DNA of 38,184 nt from JALRHH01 sp964590315 (GCA_964590315.1 CAZPVS010000009.1:1-38184); one strand, 5' to 3'; shown: positions 1 through 9,440, numbered from the stretch's first letter. Notes: a model not told the origin generated them from the letters alone. A program made the numbers and translations.

Positions 1-3000
1 ACCCGCAGCTGTTCGTGGTGACCAACGTCATCCCCGAGGACCAGGACGTCGACCCGGATGCGCCGGACATCCAGCGCAGCCCCGGCCGCAGCGAGGAAGA
101 GATCGCGGTCGCCAGGGCTGATGGCTGGACTTTTGCCGATAACGACCTGCCGTCACGAGAGGCAGCGGAGCGCATCGTCAAGCTGCGCACCAAGGGCAAC
201 AGTGTCGTCAAGCCGATGGCTGCCTGGCAGGATGCTGAAGTGCGCGTTGTCGAGAGCGACAACCCCGGCCTCTGGTCAATCGAGGTACGCAATCCGAGCA
301 TCAAGCGAAGCCCCGCCCGCGACATCACTGACACCCCCGAGTTCAAGCGCTGGTTCGGCGACTCCAAGGTGGTTGACGAGAAGGGCGCACCGCTCGAGGT
401 CTATCACGCAACTGGCGCCAAGTTCAATGCGTTCGACCCGGGCAAGACGGGGTCCAACTATCCATCCTACGCAAAGCGTGGGTTCTTCTTCTACCGCTCC
501 CAGCAAAGCGCGACCGAGCGCGCATACGAGTTCGGCAGCAACGCCAGGCTGAAGCGCGTCTATTTGAGCCTGCAGAACCCACTCGTCGTCACGGCTCGAT
601 CGAAGGGATCTGCCGAGGAGTGGTTTGACCGAAACAATCAGACCCTCTACTCGCGCGCCGAGAAGGCTGGCTCTGACGGCATCATCGTCAAGGTCAATCC
701 TGACTCCAACGATTATGCGGCGCAGGAGATCTTCATCGCATTCGAGCCGACGCAGATCAAAAGCTCTCGCGGCAACAATGGTCAGTTCGACTCCAGCAAC
801 GCAGACATTACGCGCAGTCCGGCGCGCCAGACGGAGACGCCTGAGTTCAAAGAGTGGTTTGGCGACTCGGTGATGACCGAGGATGGTCGGCCCGGTGGCG
901 AGCCAATGACCCTCTACCACGGCGGCTTTAATTTCGCCGATGCTCCGACCGGCAAGGCTGTCCCCAAGACCGGCAATCGTGGCTCGCTCGGCGTCGGCTT
1001 TTACATGACGCCAGACCAATCAAGGGCCCAGGAGTATGCCGACGAAAACGATGGCGTTGTGACGCAGGTCTACGTCCGCATGAATCGTCCGCTGGAGATT
1101 CGCATTGGTCGTGGGCAAGATCCCATGATTGAGGCCCTGGTTGAGCTTGGCATGCCGCGCGGCAAGGCCGAAACCAAAGTCGAGAGCGCTTACGAAAAAT
1201 ACGGCTACATCGGTAGCGAGGTGAAGAAGCTGGCCCTCGATGCTGGCTATGACGGACTGATCGAGTACATCGATGGCCGCATGTCGGAAGTCGTTGCCTG
1301 GACTCCCACCCAGGTGAAGTCTGCCACCGACAACGATGGCCAGTTCAGTTGGAATCCGGACATCCGTCGAAGCTCGGCGCGCAGCCCATCCGCGATCTTC
1401 GGCCGCGACATCGCTCCAGTCGCCATCAAGGCCTACAAGTCCCTGTCTCCTCGCGCAAAAGGAATCATTGACGGCTGGAATGTGAACTGGTCCATGGGCC
1501 AAGGCAAGCTGCGCGACAGCGATGCGTTCGCCGAGGTCATGGCCGCCTACGAACCCGTGCGCGAGAAGCTGCGCCAGGTCTACGGCGACACCATTCCGGC
1601 GTACCGCGGAGAGCAGCGCGATGGAGACGAGAGCGAAAGCGACCGCTTCCTGTTCTCTTGGACGCCAATGCGCGAGATCGCCACCAGCTTCGCTGTAAAC
1701 CGGCGTGGCGGCATGCCTCCCGAGATCCCGCAGTCCAAGGTTGACGAGCAGATCGAGGCCTACCGCAAGACCGGCATCGCGCGCCTGAACGGCTACAAGT
1801 TCGTGCGCCAAGACCCGAAGGACTGGAAGCCCGACGGCCCGGACTACTACCACATCTACTGGCGCGGCGAGATGCAGACCGACGGCGACGACATCGCCCA
1901 GGCCCTGCAGTCCGAGAAGGCTGAGCGCGATGAGTACATTGCCACGTTGCGCGAGAAGGGCAAGCTGTACACCGCCAACATCCCGGTCGACTCGGTGGCC
2001 TTCATTCCGGTCGGCGTCAACCTGACCGAGCCTGAGTTCGTGGCCGAGTACAACCCGCGCAAGGATGAGGCGCAAGAGGTCAAGTTCAGCTCGGCCCGCA
2101 ATGCCATGGGCTTCTACAGCGCCCTGGCCAAGGGCGTCGAAGACATGCAGACCAAGCAGGCCCCGGCCGGTGCCTGGAAGACCCAGATCAAGGGTTTGGT
2201 GAACAAGGGGCAGGTCAAGCAGGATGAGATCGAGTGGTCCGGCATCGAGGACTTCCTCGACCTGCAGCAGGGCAAGGTCACCAAGGACCAGATCCTCGAG
2301 TACCTGCGCGGCAACGGCGTCCAGGTGGAGGAGGTGACCCTTGGAGCGACAGGCCTCGACGGCGTCGGTGAGATGTATGTCGACGAAGCCAACGACTATG
2401 GCGATGAGTGGGCTGTCTTCACCGAGGAGGGTGCCATCATCGGCGGCACCTACTCGACACGGGAGGAGGCTGAGGACGCCATGGCGTCGATGTCGCAGGA
2501 TCTGCCATCTAAGTACAGCAAGTACACCCTGCCCGGCGGCGAGAACTACCGCGAGGTGCTGCTGACGTTGCCGGTGAAGGAGAGGCAGAACGTCCTTGAG
2601 GCGCGCAAGACGCAGTACGGGTATTGGGAGGCGTGGAACACCACGACGGCAGAGTCTGAGCTTGAAGGCGATGAGCAGGAGGTGCGCGACTACGTTGCCG
2701 AAACCAATCGCAATCTGGCCGCTCCGATCAAGACGGCCGACTACCGATCCAGCCACTGGGACGACCCCAACGTCCTCGCCCACATCCGCGTCAACGACCG
2801 CACCGATGCCGACGGCAAGCGCGTGCTGTTCGTCGAAGAGATCCAGTCGGACTGGGGGCAGGAGGGGAAGAAGAATGGCGTCGTCAAGAGCTACAAGCCA
2901 GATGAGGTCCAGCCCATCAGTGCCGTCGAGGCTGGCAAGATGACCGCGGCGGACGAGGAGCTGTTCTGGCACTTCAAGACTCCAGACAACGTCTTCTCGA

Positions 3001-6000
3001 TCCCCAAGTCTAAGTACGCAGACCGCGAAGCGGCTCGCGACTACATCATCCGCGAGAAGAAGATCAACTCCGGCGGCGTGCCGGATGCTCCATTCATTGG
3101 CAAGACCGACGGCTGGCTCAACCTCGCCCTCAAGCGCGTCATCGCCATGGCGGTGGACGGCGGCTACGACGCGGTGGCGTTCGTCAATGGCGACCAGTCG
3201 GCTGATCGCTACGACCTTAGTAAGCAGGTCGACAGCATCACCTACGAGCCCACCGCGAAGGGTTACAACATCAACGTCTTGGCCGGCGGTAGCAACATCA
3301 AGCAAGGCAACTACACCGTCTCCGAGCTGGAAGACATCGTCGGCAAGGAGATCGTCCAGAAGATGGAGGCGCGAGAGGGTCGCCAAGAGTTCGATCCTGC
3401 GGTCGAGCCGGACCTGGCCGACACACGAGTGCTTGAAGGTGTCGACCTCAAAGTCGGCGGCGAAGGCATGAAGGCCTTCTACGACAAGATCGTGCCCAAC
3501 GCTGTGAAGGCGCTGCTGAAGAAGGTGGGCGGCGGGCAGTTGGAAATGGTGAGCATCCCGAACCCTGAAGGCACGGGCCGCACGATGGAGGTCAGCCGCA
3601 GCCCCATGTTTGGCGGCGGCCGAGAGACCATCGCCATTGCTGATGAGCCCCCACTGCAGCAGCCAGGCTTCACTATCACCGACGCCATGCGCGAGAAGGT
3701 CTCGACCGAAGGACTGCCGCTGTTCAGTCGCAAGCGCAACCCCCAAGAAGACACGCCCGAGTTCAAGGCCTGGTCTGGTGGGGCGCCAGTTGTCCACCTT
3801 GGCGAGAAGCATGAATTCCGCTCTGGACAGCCAGTGGTGGCTGAGGCGCTACACGGCACGACCAACACTGACCTGGCGGAGTTCAAGCGCGAGCGCGCCA
3901 ACATCGAGAGCGATTGGGGTGCTGGCTTCTACGCAAGCAACACGCCCGATGACGTGGCAACGAACTACGCCAGCAACGATGGCGCAGACCTGACGAATCG
4001 CATTGAGATGATGGCTGAGCGCCTGGCCTCCAATGAGTTCGACGACGACATGGAGGCCGCGCGCGATGAGGCCAAGAAACGCCTGACTCAGGAGTCGCCC
4101 AATACCCTCAAGCTCTACGTTCGCATGAGCAACCCAGCGGTGCAGGGCGGCAAAGGCGAGACCTTCTTCGACTACACCGAGGATTACGACGAGGAGACTG
4201 ACAGCTACGACGAGCCTACCGGAATGCTGGTGGACTTTGTCGAATCTCTGCGCAATGTGGCTGACGACTTCGACGACGTGGATGTCGATGGCGCCATGAC
4301 GAAGGTTTGGGAGCGCGCTACTGGCGATGGCATTGGCTTGACAGATCTTGTGAGCATCTTGAAGTCCACCGACTCAATGGCCCATGCCAGCGACCGCAAC
4401 GGCGACAACGCGACCAACGAGGTGATTCGCAGAGCGCTCGAGGTCATGGGCTTCGACGGCGTGATCGACACGACAGTCTCGACCAAATTCAAAAGCATGA
4501 AGGGTATGAACAAGGACACGGTCCACTTCATTGCCTTCAAGCCAACACAGCTGAAGTCCGCCACCGGCAACCGCGGCACCTTCGACCCCAACGACGCGGA
4601 CATCACCCGCTCGCCCGGCCGCACCGCCACCGGTGCAGCATGGGACTCGCCCAGCGCCGAGAAATTCGACGACCTGGTCTACAAGCTGCAGGACAAGCTG
4701 GTCGACACGAAGCGGGTGGTCGAGGCCATCAAGACAGCCAGCGGCTCCATCGCCGACGACCTGAACGTCTACCTCCAGGAGGAGCTCTACCACGGCCGCG
4801 CCGCGAAGCGCACCGAGGACTTCGTGAACATGGAGCTCAACCCGCTCATCGAGCAGATGGCCAGGGACGGCCTGAAGCTCGAGGACGTCGAAGAGTTCAT
4901 GCACGCCCGCCACGCGCCCGAGGCCAACGCGGTCATCGCCCAGCGCAACCCTGGCGTGCAGGATCTGCAGGACGGCGGCTCCGGCATGAAGACGGCGGAC
5001 GCCCTGCAGTACATGGCAACCCTGCCGGCCGACCTGAAGCAGAAGCTCGAGGCCGCCACCGCCAAGGTCGACGCCATCATCGCCAAAACCCGCGAGCTGT
5101 ACGTTGACTACGAGCTCGAGTCGCGCGACACCGTGGATGCCTGGGGCCGCGTGTTCCAGCACTACATCCCCCTGATGCGCGAGGACAAGGACGGCAACGG
5201 TAGTCCCGGCCTGGGCCAGGGCTTCAGCGTCAAGGGCAAGGAAACCAAGGGCCGCACCGGCTCGACCCGCAAGGTCGTCGACATCATGGCGAACATCGCC
5301 ATGCAGCGCGAGAGGGCCATCGTGCGCGGCGAGAAGAACCGCGTCAGCCAGGCGCTGGTGGGCCTGGCCACGGCCAACCCCAACGAGGGCTTCTGGCAGG
5401 TCGATGAGGTGCCCACCGAGCGCGTCTTCAACGAGAAGACTGGCTTGGTCGAGGACCGCGTGGACCCCCTGTACAAGAGTCGCGAGAACGCCGTCATCGC
5501 CAAGATCAAGGGTGCCGACGGCAAGGTGAAGGAGCACGCGGTCCTGTTCAACGAGGAAGACCCGCGCGCTCTGCGCATGGCCCAGGCCCTGAAGAATCTG
5601 GATTCCAACCAGATCGAGGGCCTGCTCGGTGTCAGCGCCAAGATCACACGCTACTTCGCCGCCATCAACACGCAGTACAACCCCGTGTTTGGCGCTGTCA
5701 ACTTGGTGCGCGACGTGCAGGGTGCGCTGCTCAACCTGAGCTCCACCCCGCTGGCTGGCGACCAGGCCAAGATCGGCCGCTACACCATGTCCGCCCTGCG
5801 CGGCATCTACGCCGATGCGCGCGCCGCACGCAAGGGCAACAACCCGACTTCGCAGTGGGCAGCGTTGTGGGATGAGTTCCAGGAGGTGGGCGGCCAGACT
5901 GGCTACCGCGACCTGTTCACCACCAGCGCAGACCGTGCAGAGGCCATCAAGAGCACGCTGAACCCAGACGCCTGGGCTGACAGCCGCCTGGGTAAGATCT

Positions 6001-7328
6001 TCACTGCCAACGGCGCGCTGAAGGTGCCCATGGCCCAGGCCAAGCGCGGCGCCGGCTGGATCTTCCAGTGGCTGAGCGACTACAACTTGGCGATGGAAAA
6101 CGGCGTGCGCCTGGCGGCCTACAAGGCGGGCCTCGAGAAGGGCCTGTCGAAGGAGCAAGCAGCCAGCGCAGCCAAGAACATCACGGTCAACTTCAACCGC
6201 AAGGGCCAGGTCAGCCAGCAGGCCGGCGCGATGTACGCCTTCTTCAACGCCTCGCTGCAGGGCACGGCCCGCCTGGGCCAGACTCTGTTCGATATGGAGC
6301 CTGGCAAACCCAAGACCATCCGCTTGAGCTCGACCGGCAAGAAGATCGTCTACGGCGGCATCATGCTGGGATCGATCCAGGCTCTGGCCCTGGCGGCTGC
6401 AGGCTTCAATGACGATGACCCGCCCGAGTTCGCCCGCGAGCGCGGCCTGATCATCCCGATTGGTGGCAAGAAGTACCTCACGATCCCGATGCCCCTGGGA
6501 TTCCACGTGATCCCCAACATCGGCCGCATCGCCACCGAGTTCGCACTGAGCGGCTTCAAAGATCCGCACGAGCGCGCACTGTCACTGGCCAGCCTGTTCG
6601 CCGACACGTTCAACCCGATCGGCAACTCGGGCCTGTCCATGCAGACCCTGGCTCCAACCGCGCTGGACCCGCTGGTGGCGCTGACCGAGAACCGTGACTG
6701 GACTGGAAAGCCGATCGCTCGCGAGTCAAGAAACCCGGCAATCCCAGGCCACGCCCTGGGCCGTGACACCGCCAGCTCCATCGCCAAGCTCCTGTCTGAA
6801 GGCATCAACACCCTGTCCGGCGGCAACAAGTACGTGGCCGGCGTGTTCAGCCCAACCCCGGACCAGATCGACTATCTGCTGGGCCAGGTCACCGGCGGCG
6901 TCGGCCGTGAACTATCCAAGGTGGAGCAGACCGTGCTGGCCACGGCGCGCGGCGAAGACCTGCCGACCTACAAGGTGCCGCTGGTTGGCCGCTTCGTTGG
7001 TGACGCGAAGAGTCAGGCCAGCGAGGGCGCCGCCTTCTATGCCAACACCGAGCGCCTGAACAAGCTCGAGACCGAGATCAAGGGCCTGGAGAAGGATGGC
7101 AAGCGCGCCGAAGCTGCCGAGCTGCGCCGCAACAGCAGCGAGGCCTACCTGATCACAGTGGCCAACCAGGCCGAGCGCCAGATCCAGCGCCTGCGCAGCG
7201 AGAAGCGTGAGCTGGTGAAGGCCGGCGCGCCGCGCGAGCAGGTGAAGGCTGTCGAGGAGCGCATCACCGCGGTGATGGCCCGCCTCAACCGGGCGGCCGA
7301 GTCACTGCGTGAAAAGCAGAACAGCTGA
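1..7328 (+). CDS. Large phage polyvalent protein with ADP-ribosyltransferase-like modules (5' end outside window)
   Basis: The reading frame is already open at the first bases (PQLFVVTNV), so the gene starts upstream; at least 2,437 residues are visible (numbered here from the GTG at 15). Two modules start with a TPEFK-x-WFGDS motif and carry YHAT (about residue 130) or YHGG (about 301), like ART-fold domains. A third ART-like module (about 465-700) has AYRGE and LFSWT. A fourth TPEFK module near 1245 has ALHGTT. A block with EEIQSDWG lies near 940. The C-terminal third (about 1545-2300) resembles the LPD38-type region of polyvalent proteins, with a hydrophobic stretch near 2112-2135 and a terminal coiled coil. 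Linkers repeat as RSPxR, and LFSRK occurs near 1235. Family knowledge: such proteins are thought to be packaged and injected as host-takeover effectors. Modules are seen; enzymatic activity is inferred. Confidence 0.85.
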   Translation, partial: PQLFVVTNVIPEDQDVDPDAPDIQRSPGRSEEEIAVARADGWTFADNDLPSREAAERIVKLRTKGNSVVKPMAAWQDAEVRVVESDNPGLWSIEVRNPSIKRSPARDITDTPEFKRWFGDSKVVDEKGAPLEVYHATGAKFNAFDPGKTGSNYPSYAKRGFFFYRSQQSATERAYEFGSNARLKRVYLSLQNPLVVTARSKGSAEEWFDRNNQTLYSRAEKAGSDGIIVKVNPDSNDYAAQEIFIAFEPTQIKSSRGNNGQFDSSNADITRSPARQTETPEFKEWFGDSVMTEDGRPGGEPMTLYHGGFNFADAPTGKAVPKTGNRGSLGVGFYMTPDQSRAQEYADENDGVVTQVYVRMNRPLEIRIGRGQDPMIEALVELGMPRGKAETKVESAYEKYGYIGSEVKKLALDAGYDGLIEYIDGRMSEVVAWTPTQVKSATDNDGQFSWNPDIRRSSARSPSAIFGRDIAPVAIKAYKSLSPRAKGIIDGWNVNWSMGQGKLRDSDAFAEVMAAYEPVREKLRQVYGDTIPAYRGEQRDGDESESDRFLFSWTPMREIATSFAVNRRGGMPPEIPQSKVDEQIEAYRKTGIARLNGYKFVRQDPKDWKPDGPDYYHIYWRGEMQTDGDDIAQALQSEKAERDEYIATLREKGKLYTANIPVDSVAFIPVGVNLTEPEFVAEYNPRKDEAQEVKFSSARNAMGFYSALAKGVEDMQTKQAPAGAWKTQIKGLVNKGQVKQDEIEWSGIEDFLDLQQGKVTKDQILEYLRGNGVQVEEVTLGATGLDGVGEMYVDEANDYGDEWAVFTEEGAIIGGTYSTREEAEDAMASMSQDLPSKYSKYTLPGGENYREVLLTLPVKERQNVLEARKTQYGYWEAWNTTTAESELEGDEQEVRDYVAETNRNLAAPIKTADYRSSHWDDPNVLAHIRVNDRTDADGKRVLFVEEIQSDWGQEGKKNGVVKSYKPDEVQPISAVEAGKMTAADEELFWHFKTPDNVFSIPKSKYADREAARDYIIREKKINSGGVPDAPFIGKTDGWLNLALKRVIAMAVDGGYDAVAFVNGDQSADRYDLSKQVDSITYEPTAKGYNINVLAGGSNIKQGNYTVSELEDIVGKEIVQKMEAREGRQEFDPAVEPDLADTRVLEGVDLKVGGEGMKAFYDKIVPNAVKALLKKVGGGQLEMVSIPNPEGTGRTMEVSRSPMFGGGRETIAIADEPPLQQPGFTITDAMREKVSTEGLPLFSRKRNPQEDTPEFKAWSGGAPVVHLGEKHEFRSGQPVVAEALHGTTNTDLAEFKRERANIESDWGAGFYASNTPDDVATNYASNDGADLTNRIEMMAERLASNEFDDDMEAARDEAKKRLTQESPNTLKLYVRMSNPAVQGGKGETFFDYTEDYDEETDSYDEPTGMLVDFVESLRNVADDFDDVDVDGAMTKVWERATGDGIGLTDLVSILKSTDSMAHASDRNGDNATNEVIRRALEVMGFDGVIDTTVSTKFKSMKGMNKDTVHFIAFKPTQLKSATGNRGTFDPNDADITRSPGRTATGAAWDSPSAEKFDDLVYKLQDKLVDTKRVVEAIKTASGSIADDLNVYLQEELYHGRAAKRTEDFVNMELNPLIEQMARDGLKLEDVEEFMHARHAPEANAVIAQRNPGVQDLQDGGSGMKTADALQYMATLPADLKQKLEAATAKVDAIIAKTRELYVDYELESRDTVDAWGRVFQHYIPLMREDKDGNGSPGLGQGFSVKGKETKGRTGSTRKVVDIMANIAMQRERAIVRGEKNRVSQALVGLATANPNEGFWQVDEVPTERVFNEKTGLVEDRVDPLYKSRENAVIAKIKGADGKVKEHAVLFNEEDPRALRMAQALKNLDSNQIEGLLGVSAKITRYFAAINTQYNPVFGAVNLVRDVQGALLNLSSTPLAGDQAKIGRYTMSALRGIYADARAARKGNNPTSQWAALWDEFQEVGGQTGYRDLFTTSADRAEAIKSTLNPDAWADSRLGKIFTANGALKVPMAQAKRGAGWIFQWLSDYNLAMENGVRLAAYKAGLEKGLSKEQAASAAKNITVNFNRKGQVSQQAGAMYAFFNASLQGTARLGQTLFDMEPGKPKTIRLSSTGKKIVYGGIMLGSIQALALAAAGFNDDDPPEFARERGLIIPIGGKKYLTIPMPLGFHVIPNIGRIATEFALSGFKDPHERALSLASLFADTFNPIGNSGLSMQTLAPTALDPLVALTENRDWTGKPIARESRNPAIPGHALGRDTASSIAKLLSEGINTLSGGNKYVAGVFSPTPDQIDYLLGQVTGGVGRELSKVEQTVLATARGEDLPTYKVPLVGRFVGDAKSQASEGAAFYANTERLNKLETEIKGLEKDGKRAEAAELRRNSSEAYLITVANQAERQIQRLRSEKRELVKAGAPREQVKAVEERITAVMARLNRAAESLREKQNS

Positions 7329-7460
7329 CCAGAGTGTGGCGCCGATGGCCATCACGGCCATCCCGCCCCACGCCAGCGCAAGCAGCAGCTTCCAGAGCTC
7401 CTGGCCCATGTAGCCTATGGCTAGGCAGAACGCGATGAATATTAGGGAGACAAAAAGCAT
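7302..7460 (-). CDS. Small two-TM membrane protein, hypothetical
   Basis: A 52-residue frame starting ATG (MLFVSLIFIAF) overlaps the last 27 bases of the convergent giant gene. Two hydrophobic segments (about residues 2-19 and 24-50) flank a short polar turn (GQELWK). That is holin-like in size, but no lysis neighbours are seen. No good ribosome-binding site precedes the ATG. The same frame is open all the way back to the TGA that ends the upstream membrane protein at 7599, so this could also be the C-terminal half of a longer or formerly longer protein. Reality of the separate gene is moderately likely. Confidence 0.5.
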   Translation of the reverse strand: MLFVSLIFIAFCLAIGYMGQELWKLLLALAWGGMAVMAIGATLWSAVLLFTQ

Positions 7461-7598
7461 CGCCGATTCTACAGACCCGTCAGCGATTTCGTGTGGCTTT
7501 TTGTGCGGCTGCCTCCTCCATCTGACCAGCTTTGCCAGCGTCTTGATTTTGGCCGCCGACTTGCCCTTGGCAGGGCCAATCTCGGTGTCGCGATAGCG

Positions 7599-7823
7599 TC
7601 AGATGTCGGTATCGCGCAGCGCCTTGGCCGGCAGCCACTTGCCGTCCTTCTTCTGGACCATGCAGCCGGCGAAGACGCGGTACTCGGACTTCAGGCCTGA
7701 GCCCTCCCACTGCGTGCGGCACTGGTAGCTCGCGTGCCACAACCCGAGGAGAAGGATGACGGCGAGTGCAATGATGCTGATGGTGAGTTCGGCGTCGATG
7801 CTGCCGCGTTGCTTGTGTTTCAT
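7599..7823 (-). CDS. Single-TM small phage protein, hypothetical
   Basis: 74 residues from the ATG at 7823 (MKHKQRGSIDAEL). One membrane helix spans about residues 14-30 (ISIIALAVILLLGLWHA) and is followed by a compact domain with RVFAGCMVQKKDGKWLPA. The positively charged N-terminus suggests an N-in orientation. A longer frame extends upstream, but it overlaps the previous gene and the 7823 start has a GAAAGAAG sequence before it. Function unknown. It lies last or next to last in the leftward recombination block. Its TGA is followed by C and by 98 more open codons in frame. Confidence 0.75.
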   Translation of the reverse strand: MKHKQRGSIDAELTISIIALAVILLLGLWHASYQCRTQWEGSGLKSEYRVFAGCMVQKKDGKWLPAKALRDTDI

Positions 7824-7836
7824 GGTGATGCTTCTT

Positions 7837-8106
7837 TCATTGCCGAGATCCGCCCGGCGCGGTGTCTGTTGGCCTGCGAAACCAGGCTGCATCCATCTTC
7901 CCGCCGTTGATGGCGGCGGCCATGTGAACCGGCGGCTCCACCACGTAGACAACCTTGCTCTGGCTGTACTTGGTGCGGAACCTGGCGGTCACGCGGTGCC
8001 TGGTCCAGGCGCCGGAGAATGGTGTCTCCACCTCCTCTCCAACCCTGAACTCAAGGCACTCGGGCGTCGTTTTCCCGGGCCAGTCGCAACAATCAGCTGG
8101 CCTCAC
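7837..8106 (-). CDS. Conserved small phage protein, hypothetical
   Basis: 89 residues. I place the start at the GTG at 8106 because AAGGAG sits 7 bases upstream and the start overlaps the rdgC stop by 14 bases. The longer frame from 8142 would overlap rdgC by 50 bases. The protein shows FRVGEEVETPFSGAWTRHRV and VVYVVEPPVHM and looks like a small beta-rich domain. No catalytic motif is visible. Translationally coupled to rdgC. Function unknown. Confidence 0.75.
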   Translation of the reverse strand: MRPADCCDWPGKTTPECLEFRVGEEVETPFSGAWTRHRVTARFRTKYSQSKVVYVVEPPVHMAAAINGGKMDAAWFRRPTDTAPGGSRQ

Positions 8107-8995
8107 CGCCAAGCTCCTTGAGCTCGCCACCCAGAACCTCAATCAGGTTGGGCAGCAGCTGGCGCAGCTCACCGGTGGCGATGGTCACATCAGCATCGAA
8201 GCTAGACTTGTCTTCCTTGCTCACGCCATCGAACACGGTCTCGAGGTAGTCGACCTTCTTCAGCACCATGGACTCGGTCAGCGTGAACACCACGCGGCCC
8301 TGCCAGTTCAGGGCCAGCTTCGTCGGCAGCTTGCCCTGCCTGATGTGGTCCTTGATCTCATCGATGTCCAGGCTGTGGCGGTTGTACTTCACCACCGCCC
8401 GATCTTCACCGGTCGACTTGAGTTCGCACTCCTGCTCGATCTGGAACTCGTCCTGGGACTCTCCATCCAGCAGCCACGACGCCATGGCGCTCTGCGGCGT
8501 GGTGTTGGTGTTGAGGATGCGCGGCGCGAAGTTTGCGTCGGCCGCCACCAGGGCGGTGATCACCTCGTCTGCACGGCCCTGGTTCGATGCGTCCAGGTAC
8601 AGCATGCCGCTGTCGATGTCGATCCACGCCTTGACCGATGCAAACTTCGAGAAGGCGTTCGGCAGCAGCTGCAGCTTTGCGTCCTCGCGGATGTCTCGAG
8701 TCTCCTTCTTGCCGGGCTTGCGACCGGTCTGCTGCTCGATGTGGAGCGCCATCTCATCAGCCTTGCGGCGGACCTCGTCGGCCGGCACGGCGCGGGTCTC
8801 GATGCGGTACTCCAGGATCACCTGGCCACCCACACTCTCGATGAGCGGGCCATGGTCCTCATGCCGTGGCGGGACGAAGCCAGACGACTTCTCCTGCGAC
8901 TTGCCGGCAGGTGTGAACTTGACCAGGCCTTGCTCGAGCGCATCGATGTTGATGCCGGTGGCGCCGAAGGTGTAGATGCGGAGATTTTTGAACAT
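8093..8995 (-). CDS. rdgC: RdgC-like recombination-associated protein
   Basis: 300 residues, close to the length of E. coli RdgC (303). Recognisable RdgC features are the N-terminal MFKNLRIYTF, VKFTPAGKSQE, LLPNAFSKFASVKAWIDID, KLPTKLALNWQGRVVFTL and the C-terminal LLPNLIEVLGGE. Family knowledge: RdgC forms a ring-shaped dimer on double-stranded DNA and restrains RecA filament formation and strand exchange. It acts in the cytoplasm on DNA. Here it sits in a phage operon with Erf, an exonuclease and SSB, so a role in steering recombination toward the phage's own annealing pathway is a reasonable inference. The start is the ATG three bases past the upstream gene's stop. No truncation is seen. 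Confidence 0.93.
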   Translation of the reverse strand: MFKNLRIYTFGATGINIDALEQGLVKFTPAGKSQEKSSGFVPPRHEDHGPLIESVGGQVILEYRIETRAVPADEVRRKADEMALHIEQQTGRKPGKKETRDIREDAKLQLLPNAFSKFASVKAWIDIDSGMLYLDASNQGRADEVITALVAADANFAPRILNTNTTPQSAMASWLLDGESQDEFQIEQECELKSTGEDRAVVKYNRHSLDIDEIKDHIRQGKLPTKLALNWQGRVVFTLTESMVLKKVDYLETVFDGVSKEDKSSFDADVTIATGELRQLLPNLIEVLGGELKELGGEAS

Positions 8996-8998
8996 GGG

Positions 8999-9358
8999 TT
9001 AGCCCTTCTTGTTTGAGATTTTCTGGAGGCGAGATTGCATCGCCAGCTTCTGGTCGTGGACCTTGTTTCCAAAGATGATCGCCTCTTTGAATTCTTCCGA
9101 AGGCATGCCCTCTCCAACCTTTTGGGTCAGGCTGCCTAGCAGCGATGTGATGCCGGAGCCGAGGCCCTCGACCAGCTCTGCGTTCTCGCCATCATCGAGA
9201 AGCGAACAGGCCAGCAGGTACATCTCGAAGATGGTTCCAGCCTCGAACGCCGCGATCGCGACCTTGTGGAACTGATCGCCGCGCACCTTGCACAACTCGA
9301 ACATGTCCTGAATGCTCTCGAGACCGCCGTCGATCTCGCTCTTGATTTGCTCGTCCAT
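8999..9358 (-). CDS. Helical hypothetical protein preceding rdgC
   Basis: 119 residues, predicted mostly alpha-helical (MDEQIKSEIDGGLESIQDMFE...). No cysteine cluster, membrane helix or known motif is seen. The start is well supported by CAGGAGTTTCAA-ATG. It is the first gene after the internal terminator/promoter at 9385-9435, so it and rdgC can be expressed as their own unit. Function unknown. Confidence 0.85.
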   Translation of the reverse strand: MDEQIKSEIDGGLESIQDMFELCKVRGDQFHKVAIAAFEAGTIFEMYLLACSLLDDGENAELVEGLGSGITSLLGSLTQKVGEGMPSEEFKEAIIFGNKVHDQKLAMQSRLQKISNKKG

Positions 9359-9384
9359 TTGAAACTCCTGAAAAACGAGCCTTT

Positions 9385-9412
9385 ACTGTAGCAGAAAAAG
9401 TTGGCGCAAGAA
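9385..9412 (-). promoter_or_regulatory. Promoter for the 9358-to-7302 subunit with shared operator
   Basis: On the minus strand TTCTTG (9407-9412) is 16 bp from TACAGT (9385-9390). The stretch CAACTTTTTCTG (9392-9403) abuts the -10 at the same distance as in the promoters at 12502, 16537 and 30850. The -35 lies inside the terminator stem of the preceding unit. The leader holds a good ribosome-binding site for the gene at 9358. Confidence 0.5.
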
Positions 9413-9435
9413 CAGATTGTTGTTTTTGCGCCAAC
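9395..9435 (-). terminator. Rho-independent terminator after the 9441-9995 gene
   Basis: On the minus strand GTTGGCGCAA (9426-9435) pairs perfectly over 10 bp with TTGCGCCAAC (9400-9409) and is followed directly by TTTTT (9395-9399). It ends just downstream of the stop of the 184-residue gene. The loop is 16 bases. Confidence 0.75.
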
Positions 9436-9440
9436 CGTTT

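Noticed and set aside
1020..3812. 930-codon open frame on the minus strand
   Set aside because: Antisense to the polyvalent gene. It is an artefact of GC-rich codon use, has Leu/Val/Asp-rich meaningless composition and lacks a ribosome-binding site.
4374..6569. 731-codon open frame on the minus strand
   Set aside because: Same reason: shadow of the polyvalent gene, with no domain and biased composition.
7344..7366. Terminator after the polyvalent gene (GATGGCC/GGCCATC hairpin)
   Set aside because: Perfect 7-bp stem but no following T run on either strand, and it lies in the coding part of the convergent small gene.
7955..9016. 353-codon plus-strand frame
   Set aside because: Antisense to rdgC, whose protein is clearly recognisable.
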